Assembly (NCBI RefSeq): GCF_004551525.1
Contig: NZ_SATR01000006.1
Span: 62,001-126,000, forward strand
Direction: 5' to 3'
Length of the DNA: 64,000 bases
Origin: Vibrio ouci
GTDB lineage: Bacteria > Pseudomonadota > Gammaproteobacteria > Enterobacterales > Vibrionaceae
The notes below the pieces were generated by a model that was given only the letters and a program-made list of their open reading frames with translations, did not search any database and had not been told where the DNA came from. Positions 54,642-61,514 of this stretch are shown in pieces; within the stretch, counting starts at the first letter, position 1; the number at the start of each line of letters is the position of its first letter. The position numbers and the translations under genes were made by a program.

Positions 54642-55790
54642 ATGAAATTTACCTATGTAAACCCTACTCAAATCCAATTCGGTCAGGGACAAATTCAGAG
54701 TATTAATTCGATTATTCCTCAAGGCAGCAAGGTTATCGTGATTTACGGCGGTGGCTCAATCAAACGAAATGGTGTTTATGACCAAGTTAGTGCAGCGCTT
54801 CAAGGCTACGATTGGGTAGAGTTTTCTGGCGTAGAGCCAAACCCAACTAAGGAAACGCTCGACAAAGCGGTTTCTATTGTGAAAGAAAAAGGTATCGACT
54901 TCATTCTGGCTGTCGGTGGCGGTTCAGTGATTGACGGTTCTAAATACGTTGCCGCGGCTTCTCATTATGATGGTGACGGTTGGGATATTATGATCGGTAA
55001 GCACCCTGTTTCGTCCGCAGTTCCGCTAGGTGCCATTCTGACGCTACCAGCAACAGGTTCAGAGTCGAATATGGGCGCTGTTATCACTAAAGCAGAGACT
55101 CACGACAAACTGCCTTTCATGACGCCGCACGTACAGCCAAAATTTGCCGTGATGGATCCTGATGTGATGAAAACGCTGCCTGAGCGTCAGCTTGTCAATG
55201 GTATCGTCGACGCATGGGTTCACGTCTGTGAGCAATACTTAACGAATGTTCACGGCGCTATGGTGCAAGATGGCTACGCTGAAGCATTGCTTAAAAACCT
55301 AAAGGAACTGGGCGAAGAGTTCGAAAATCGTGACAACGATGCATGGCGAGCAAACCTAATGTGGAATGCCAACCAAGCGCTTAACGGACTGATTGGTTCT
55401 GGCGTTCCTCACGACTGGGCAACACATATGATTGGTCATGAATTTACAGCCCTTTGGGGAGTTGATCATGCACGTTCACTTGCTATTGTTCAGCCTTCAC
55501 TACTTCGTAATCAGTTCGCAGTGAAAAAAGCCAAGCTTGAGCAAATGGGCAAAAACGTATTTGGATTGTCAGAATCAGAGACTCTTGCTGAGCAGACGAT
55601 CGATGCGATTGAAGCCTTCTACCAATCACTCGGGGTTACTACAGAGTTTAATGAATACCAAGGTAGTAAAAACGATGCAGTTGAAGCAGTAGTGTCACAG
55701 TTAGAGCAGCATGGAATGGTAGCATTAGGTGAGAATCAAGCGATTACCCTAGACCAAAGTCGCAATATTCTAGCAAGCGCTATTGCGTAA
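54642..55790 (+). CDS. yqhD: NADPH-dependent aldehyde/alcohol dehydrogenase, YqhD-like
   Basis: A 382-residue iron-type alcohol dehydrogenase matching E. coli YqhD: VIYGGGSIKRNGVYDQV, EPNPTKETLDKAV, AVGGGSVIDGSKYVAAA, LPATGSESNMGAVI, GVPHDWATHMIGHEFTALWGVDHA (metal His ligands). YqhD reduces short and toxic aldehydes, including glyoxals, with NADPH. The start at 54642 has AAAGG 9 nt upstream. It lies divergent from the AraC-type gene. Confidence 0.9.
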   Translation: MKFTYVNPTQIQFGQGQIQSINSIIPQGSKVIVIYGGGSIKRNGVYDQVSAALQGYDWVEFSGVEPNPTKETLDKAVSIVKEKGIDFILAVGGGSVIDGSKYVAAASHYDGDGWDIMIGKHPVSSAVPLGAILTLPATGSESNMGAVITKAETHDKLPFMTPHVQPKFAVMDPDVMKTLPERQLVNGIVDAWVHVCEQYLTNVHGAMVQDGYAEALLKNLKELGEEFENRDNDAWRANLMWNANQALNGLIGSGVPHDWATHMIGHEFTALWGVDHARSLAIVQPSLLRNQFAVKKAKLEQMGKNVFGLSESETLAEQTIDAIEAFYQSLGVTTEFNEYQGSKNDAVEAVVSQLEQHGMVALGENQAITLDQSRNILASAIA

Positions 55791-55811
55791 CAGATCGCCA
55801 ATCATTACTCT

Positions 55812-55840
55812 AAAAAAGCAGCACTTGCTGCTTTTTTTTT
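55812..55840 (+). terminator. Terminator of yqhD
   Basis: The stem AAAAAAGCAGC with GCTGCTTTTTT is followed by further T on the plus strand. Confidence 0.8.
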
Positions 55841-55852
55841 GAGAGAAGGTTT

Positions 55853-56473
55853 ATGTGGATAGCGATTTGCCTGATATGTTTCGTTCATATCTGGAGCATT
55901 GATAGAAAAAATAGAACGATTTTCTATCTGACTAAAGCAACTCCTATCCTGATGATGGCTTATCTCGTGTTCTCTTTCGAAGGCCATACAAATCAAACTT
56001 ACGCACTTCTAATTGGAGCGGGCTTATTGCTTTCGAGTATTGGTGACCTCTTCCTGATGCATCCAAAAGACAAGTTCATTCAGGGATTAAGCGCGTTCTT
56101 CCTCGCCCATATTGTCTACACAGCAGCATTTTTTAATGAGACCACTAGCTTTAACTACACAACTTTAAGTCTTTTGCTTGCGATTGGGGTCATCGTCTAT
56201 TTGTTTCTTTTGCCTACACTCGGCGAGATGAAGGTCCCTGTTGCCGTTTACAGTATCGCTATTCTATTGATGGCGTGGGGAGCCATCGAACTGTGGTCAG
56301 CTTCTCCGTATATTAGCGCCGCCTATGGAGCGCTCGGGGCAATTGTTTTTATCGCTTCAGACTTAGTGCTCGCCATCGATAGGTTTCGTAGTAGTTCTGC
56401 CTTCTCAAGACACGTGATTATGATCACCTACTACACTGCCCAAGCATTACTTACTTTATCGGTGTTAAGTTAA
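55853..56473 (+). CDS. YhhN/TMEM86-type membrane protein (lysoplasmalogenase family)
   Basis: A 206-residue membrane protein with about eight hydrophobic segments and the family motifs LLLSSIGDLFLM (acidic residue in the membrane), FFLAHIVYTAAF and FIASDLVLAIDRF. Animal relatives hydrolyse lysoplasmalogens; the bacterial role is unclear. GAGAGAAGG precedes the ATG at 55853. It begins within about 15 nt of the yqhD terminator and overlaps the convergent GNAT gene by 4 nt. Confidence 0.85.
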   Translation: MWIAICLICFVHIWSIDRKNRTIFYLTKATPILMMAYLVFSFEGHTNQTYALLIGAGLLLSSIGDLFLMHPKDKFIQGLSAFFLAHIVYTAAFFNETTSFNYTTLSLLLAIGVIVYLFLLPTLGEMKVPVAVYSIAILLMAWGAIELWSASPYISAAYGALGAIVFIASDLVLAIDRFRSSSAFSRHVIMITYYTAQALLTLSVLS

Positions 56474-57006
56474 CACTGAGGCTCTTCTACATGGTAGCGA
56501 TAGATAAGGTCGTCATAATAGTGTTCGCCTATTTTGTACGCATCTTTTTCACGCTCAGCTAAAGAAAATCCTGCCTTTTCAAGCACCTTACACGAAGCAA
56601 TGTTGCCATCCGTAACAATCGCGTTGACGGTATCTATTGGGAAACTGTCAGTCATATAGTCAATGAGGCCGATCAAAGATTCAGTGCCGTAGCCTTTACC
56701 GTGAAACTCAGGAAGAAGCAGATAACCAACTTCCACATGGCGATCATTTTGTTCTGAAATACATAGGCCTGTGACACCAATCGCTTTTCCTGTCTGTTTT
56801 TCCCTTATCACTAAACATAACCAATGATTGCTCGGCCACGACCATACTGGTAAACGTGATTCAAAGCGTTCGCGAATAGCTGCGACAGACGGTTTATCAA
56901 AAGCATATCGAATGACTTCGTCATCCTGGTGTAAACGTTCGAATAGCGCCCAATCTACTTCTGAGATTTGGGACATGTTTAAATGACTAGTTTCAATTAC
57001 GTACAT
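56470..57006 (-). CDS. GNAT acetyltransferase (RimJ/RimL-like)
   Basis: The 178-residue protein has the acetyl-CoA fold of the RimJ/RimL class: RHVEVGYLLLPEFHGKGYGTESLIGLIDY (pyrophosphate loop GKGYGTE) and NIASCKVLEKAGFSL. The acceptor is unknown. It follows torS by 9 nt and probably shares its transcript, though no functional link is evident. Confidence 0.85.
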   Translation of the reverse strand: MYVIETSHLNMSQISEVDWALFERLHQDDEVIRYAFDKPSVAAIRERFESRLPVWSWPSNHWLCLVIREKQTGKAIGVTGLCISEQNDRHVEVGYLLLPEFHGKGYGTESLIGLIDYMTDSFPIDTVNAIVTDGNIASCKVLEKAGFSLAEREKDAYKIGEHYYDDLIYRYHVEEPQC

Positions 57007-57015
57007 TAAAGCTCT

Positions 57016-59901
57016 CTAATTTAATAGTTCTTTTAAGGCTTGTTTTGACTGCTGGACCAATTGGATTAACGCCTGTTTGTTGTTGGTATAACAAGTTAAT
57101 GGTGCACTATCTTTCTCAATGAGTAGGCAAATATCAAACAGAGCATTGAGTCCCATACTTCCCGCAGAACCTTTGAGTTTATGAGCAAGTTGCTTGACGC
57201 CGTTATTATCTTGGGTGGCATCTAGGAGCTTAAGAATCTCATCCGCTCCTTGATTAAACAAGTGGCCAATGTCTCGCATTTTTTCTTTGCCCAGCACTTG
57301 CATGTCTGCAATAACGATTTTGCTGTCGATGATTACTCGTTGTTCCATCTCGCTGTCACCCCCACCTTCATAACATTCGGCTTGCTCAAGAATAAGCTCT
57401 TGCCCATCTAAGCTGTTTTGTACAATGACACACAGCGCGTCTTTATCGAGCGGTTTAGGTAAATATCCATCAAAACCTGCGGCAAGATAGCTTTGTACTT
57501 CTTCATTATATACATGGGCAGATACTGCGATCATAGGTGTTGGTGTTATATTGAGCTCAACCTCTACTTGTTTGAGTTCAGCGAGCAATTCAATACCATC
57601 ACAATCTGGCAAGTTTATATCCATCAAGACTATGTCGAAGCGTTGATCGGTAAACACGTCCTTCGCTTGCTTGCCATCAATTGCTGTTTGGACAGTATGC
57701 CCCATACTTTCTAAGAACCCTTCTGCAACCATGCAATTGACCGGATTATCTTCGATGAGTAGAACTTTAGCTTTGAGTTTACATTCCGAGACGGTTTCAG
57801 ACTCTTCAACTTCTTGACCTGCAGCTAACGGAATCGAGAACCAGAAACGACTCCCTTCACCAACGCTCGATTCAACCAGCAATTCGCCATCCATCGCTTC
57901 GACAATACGTTTACTGATTGCTAAACCCAGCCCAGTCCCTCCCTTAGAACTTAAGCCCCCGGAGGCTTGAGTAAAGGCATCAAACAGTGTGACTTGCTCT
58001 TGCTCACTGATACCGACACCACTGTCTGATACTTCAAACAAAACGTGGCCGTCACAATCAGGGTCGAGTGACACATAGATATCGACATAGCCCTGATCAG
58101 TAAACTTAATCGCATTACCAACTAAGTTATTGAGCACTTGGCTAATACGGGTGACATCACCATGCCAAAACTTTTCAACATCACTTTCAATAGTACAAGC
58201 GAGTTCTAGTGATTTCTCTTTTGCTCGCCCATCCAGCAGATGCTTAGTGTCATCGACCATAGAATATAGGTTAAAGTCGACAGGTCGTATCTCTAAGTGG
58301 CCAGCTTCGATTTTGGAGTAATCAAGCACGTCGTTTAGGATCGCCAGCAATGTTGTGCCACTGCGATTTATCACATCAACGTAATAGCCTTGCTTGCTGT
58401 CTAAACCTGCATCTTTTAGTAGTCTTGCTGTCCCGAGCACGCCATTCATTGGCGTACGTATTTCATGACTCATCGTGGCTAAGAATGCAGATTTCGCTCG
58501 GCTTGCTTGCTCCGCTAGAGTGCGCGCTCTTGCGTGGTTTTCCACCTCTTCATTAAGACGGACGTTAGCATCTTGTAATTGGTGAGTTCGTTCAGTCACT
58601 AGCTCTTCTAAGTGTTCTTTGTGTTCTTGTAACTCGCGCTTGGCTTTAGCCTCACTTTCCGCGACGACTTTTAACGCATGAGCGGTATTACGAGCAGTGA
58701 TGATCGCTTGCCCCATATGTGCCAACTCATCATTCCCTTTAACCGTCACATCCACTTTCAGTTGACCTTTAGCGATAGACAATAGCGCCGATGAGTATTC
58801 AGCCAAACGTTTGAGCACCGAGACATAAACCACTTTCCAAACGATCAAAACAACGATCACCATGCCGAGCACGGTAATGATCGTCAGGGTTAGTTGCGCA
58901 TAGTCTAAGGTGGTTTTTAGCTCTGATACGGCCACGGTTGTTGCTGCGTTCGATTCATCAACCAGTTTGTTTACCGTTGTATTCAGAGCCGAGAACTGAT
59001 CGAGGGTGTTCTGCATTAACTGCTGTGCTAAAGCTTCGTTTTCATAACGCTGCAGCAAGACATCAAACACCACTTCTCGTTCATCAAGCTGCTTTAACAA
59101 GTCAACCATTTGAATTGAACGCGTCGGATCTTCTACTGCTTGTACGCGACGTTTCATTATCGATAGATTATTCACAAACTCCTGGCGAATCGTTTTAATA
59201 CGGTTTATGTCTGAAATCGTGCGAGTTTCTTCAATATGATTGAGAAGCTTAAACGCCAACAGATGCAGCTCATGAAGACGTTCAGAAAGATCAAGGTCGA
59301 CTTCAACCAAGGTATCGAGTGCTTTATACGCTTGCTGAGTCTTTTGCTTAGATAGTAAATCGTAGATGTGGGTGACGTTAGCAACAGCAATGGTCGAGGT
59401 ATTGGAAACCTGGGTACGTGTCAGTTGTTCCAGTTCTTGTGCCAGCTTACGCAACTCTTCTGTACGTACGACCAACTCTTGATCTAGGAATAGACGCTTT
59501 TCAACTGTAATACCCAGCTTGGCAAGTGTATCAATGACAACCTGTAAATCAGTCTCTAACTTGGTCAGTAGTTCGGAATCAAAAGAGTCAGAACCAAGCT
59601 GTTTAATATGCGTCAGTAAAGACTCCAACTGAGCGAACAGCTCCTGCCCAGCTTGTTGACGCTCTTTTTCGGTCTTAGCATTAGATAGGACCTGTACGGA
59701 AGATATGATCCGAGAGGAAAGCACAGAGACCTGACGCGCCTCAATCATGGAAGGAATCGCTGAATTAACGACGTTACGCTCTGTTTTAGCCACAAAGCTA
59801 AAACCAAACACTCCGATAAGAGCGGAAATCAAAACCAGCAAGGCCATTGCCAAAAATGCAAACAATAACTTACGCCCAATACTGGCTTTAGCAAGTAACA
59901 C
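57016..59901 (-). CDS. torS: Hybrid sensor kinase TorS
   Basis: The 961-residue kinase has a periplasmic helical sensor between membrane segments (about 13-38 and 333-357), HAMP, coiled coil, H-box MSHEIRTPMNGVLG, ATPase domain (NLVGNAIKF, GGTGLGLAISKRI), receiver (VLMDINLPDCDG) and HPt domain (AHKLKGSAGSMGL). This is the unorthodox TorS layout. With TorT it senses trimethylamine N-oxide and signals to TorR. The torT gene is divergent 80 nt away; torR and torCAD are not in the window. Confidence 0.9.
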   Translation of the reverse strand: MLLAKASIGRKLLFAFLAMALLVLISALIGVFGFSFVAKTERNVVNSAIPSMIEARQVSVLSSRIISSVQVLSNAKTEKERQQAGQELFAQLESLLTHIKQLGSDSFDSELLTKLETDLQVVIDTLAKLGITVEKRLFLDQELVVRTEELRKLAQELEQLTRTQVSNTSTIAVANVTHIYDLLSKQKTQQAYKALDTLVEVDLDLSERLHELHLLAFKLLNHIEETRTISDINRIKTIRQEFVNNLSIMKRRVQAVEDPTRSIQMVDLLKQLDEREVVFDVLLQRYENEALAQQLMQNTLDQFSALNTTVNKLVDESNAATTVAVSELKTTLDYAQLTLTIITVLGMVIVVLIVWKVVYVSVLKRLAEYSSALLSIAKGQLKVDVTVKGNDELAHMGQAIITARNTAHALKVVAESEAKAKRELQEHKEHLEELVTERTHQLQDANVRLNEEVENHARARTLAEQASRAKSAFLATMSHEIRTPMNGVLGTARLLKDAGLDSKQGYYVDVINRSGTTLLAILNDVLDYSKIEAGHLEIRPVDFNLYSMVDDTKHLLDGRAKEKSLELACTIESDVEKFWHGDVTRISQVLNNLVGNAIKFTDQGYVDIYVSLDPDCDGHVLFEVSDSGVGISEQEQVTLFDAFTQASGGLSSKGGTGLGLAISKRIVEAMDGELLVESSVGEGSRFWFSIPLAAGQEVEESETVSECKLKAKVLLIEDNPVNCMVAEGFLESMGHTVQTAIDGKQAKDVFTDQRFDIVLMDINLPDCDGIELLAELKQVEVELNITPTPMIAVSAHVYNEEVQSYLAAGFDGYLPKPLDKDALCVIVQNSLDGQELILEQAECYEGGGDSEMEQRVIIDSKIVIADMQVLGKEKMRDIGHLFNQGADEILKLLDATQDNNGVKQLAHKLKGSAGSMGLNALFDICLLIEKDSAPLTCYTNNKQALIQLVQQSKQALKELLN

Positions 59902-59981
59902 GATGAATCTTCACTTCTTTAGTCATCTATAATGCGGTATATTTTGCAGTGTTTATAGGGCCTTTACCAACGAAATACTGC

Positions 59982-60992
59982 ATGTCTTTGATCTCCGCTA
60001 TTAAAAAGCGAGCTACAACCTTAAGCGCTGTGCTACTGATTGCTATTGCAAATCAGGCTCAGGCGCAAGAACCGCTACGAATCTGTGGAATCTACCCTCA
60101 TTTAAAAGACTCATACTGGCTGTCGGTCAACTACGGCATGGTTGACGAAGCGAAGAAACAAAACGTCGATTTAAGAGTACTTGAAGCCGGTGGCTACCTT
60201 AATCTAGAAAAGCAGCGCCAGCATTTGTCGCTATGTGTTCGTTGGAACGCCGATGCGATTATTTTAGGCACAGTTGCTCCTGACCTATTTTATGACTCTC
60301 TACGCCAGTACGTTGGCAGCACTCCCGTTTTTGCTACGGTTAATAAGTTCTTAGTTGATGACAACAATAAAACCAACCTTAAAGGTGAAGTTGGCGTCGA
60401 TTGGTACTGGATGGGTTACTACACTGGTGAGTATTTAAAATCTAAACACCCTAAAGGTTCAGGCATTGCAAACGTATCACTTTTGCCGGGCCCTAAATCG
60501 AGTGGTGGTACCAAGCCAGTTATCCAAGGTTTCTATGCGGCAATTCAAAACAGTGACATTCATATCACCGAAACCTTGTGGGCAGACAACGACAAGGAGT
60601 TACAGCGTAACCTAGTTCAGTCCGCTATCGATAACCCTGATGTTGATTATATCGTAGGTAGTGCGGTCGCTATTGAAGCGGCGATCAGTGAACTTCGTAG
60701 CGCTGGAAAAACTAACAAGATAGGCTTGGTTTCTACCTATCTAAGTCATGGCGTCTATCGTGGATTACTGCGCGATAGAGTTGAATTCGCTCCTACTGAT
60801 AAAATGGTTTTACAAGGCCGATTGTCTATCCAACAAGCGGTTAGCTACCTGCGCGGTGAGCCGTATGAGAAAATAATGGCTCCAATCATTGAGCCGCTCA
60901 CGCCACACAAATTGAATCCAAAGGTGATTGACCAATCGCTCTCTCCTTCGGAATATCGACCAACTTTTTACGTCTATAACGAAAACAAATAA
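59982..60992 (+). CDS. torT: TMAO-sensing periplasmic protein TorT
   Basis: A 336-residue periplasmic binding protein of the type I sugar-binding fold. A signal peptide ends near QAQA; GIYPHLKDSYWLSVNYGMVDEA, LLPGPKSSGGTKPVIQGF and PTFYVYNENK are typical of TorT, which binds TMAO and docks on the TorS sensor. The ATG at 59982 is preferred to an upstream GTG at 59949 because it starts a standard signal peptide; the RBS is weak. Confidence 0.88.
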   Translation: MSLISAIKKRATTLSAVLLIAIANQAQAQEPLRICGIYPHLKDSYWLSVNYGMVDEAKKQNVDLRVLEAGGYLNLEKQRQHLSLCVRWNADAIILGTVAPDLFYDSLRQYVGSTPVFATVNKFLVDDNNKTNLKGEVGVDWYWMGYYTGEYLKSKHPKGSGIANVSLLPGPKSSGGTKPVIQGFYAAIQNSDIHITETLWADNDKELQRNLVQSAIDNPDVDYIVGSAVAIEAAISELRSAGKTNKIGLVSTYLSHGVYRGLLRDRVEFAPTDKMVLQGRLSIQQAVSYLRGEPYEKIMAPIIEPLTPHKLNPKVIDQSLSPSEYRPTFYVYNENK

Positions 60993-61005
60993 TTAGGAAG
61001 TCTAA

Positions 61006-61461
61006 ATGGAAAAAACGACTCGTACTCTACCGGAAAACAAACACATTGCTTTAGTTGCACACGACAACTGTAAGCCAGAGTTACTTCGCTGGGTTAAAGA
61101 GAATAAAGAAAAACTACAAGGGCACTTCCTTTACGCGACAGGCACCACGGGCTCAATGCTGAGCAAAGAAACTGGATTAGCCATTAAAAGCATGATCAGC
61201 GGCCCAATGGGTGGCGACCAGCAACTTGGCGCTTTGATTTCTGAAGGTAAAATTGATGTACTGATTTTCTTCTGGGATCCTCTAAACGCGGTACCGCATG
61301 ACCCTGATGTAAAAGCACTGCTACGTATTGCTAGTGTGTGGAACATTCCAGTGGCAACTAACCGTGCAACGGCTAAGTTCATTATCGAGTCAGAGCTGAT
61401 TGAACAAAAAGTGGATATTGAAATCCCAGATTACGAAGCTTACTTAGCTAATCGTACTTAG
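61006..61461 (+). CDS. mgsA: Methylglyoxal synthase
   Basis: MgsA turns dihydroxyacetone phosphate into methylglyoxal and phosphate, a bypass that relieves sugar-phosphate build-up. The 151-residue protein shows [35 protein letters not shown] (catalytic Asp region) and [23 protein letters not shown] lies before the ATG. It follows torT by 13 nt and may be co-transcribed. Confidence 0.95.
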   Translation: MEKTTRTLPENKHIALVAHDNCKPELLRWVKENKEKLQGHFLYATGTTGSMLSKETGLAIKSMISGPMGGDQQLGALISEGKIDVLIFFWDPLNAVPHDPDVKALLRIASVWNIPVATNRATAKFIIESELIEQKVDIEIPDYEAYLANRT

Positions 61462-61476
61462 GATACTCAGATTTAG

Positions 61477-61505
61477 AAAAGCCTGCATATTTGCAGGCTT
61501 TTTTT
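61477..61505 (+). terminator. Terminator of torT-mgsA
   Basis: The stem AAAAGCCTGCA with TGCAGGCTTTT, 4-nt loop and T-run; it also lies 10 nt from the minus-strand RND stop. Confidence 0.85.
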
Positions 61506-61514
61506 ACGTGTCCG

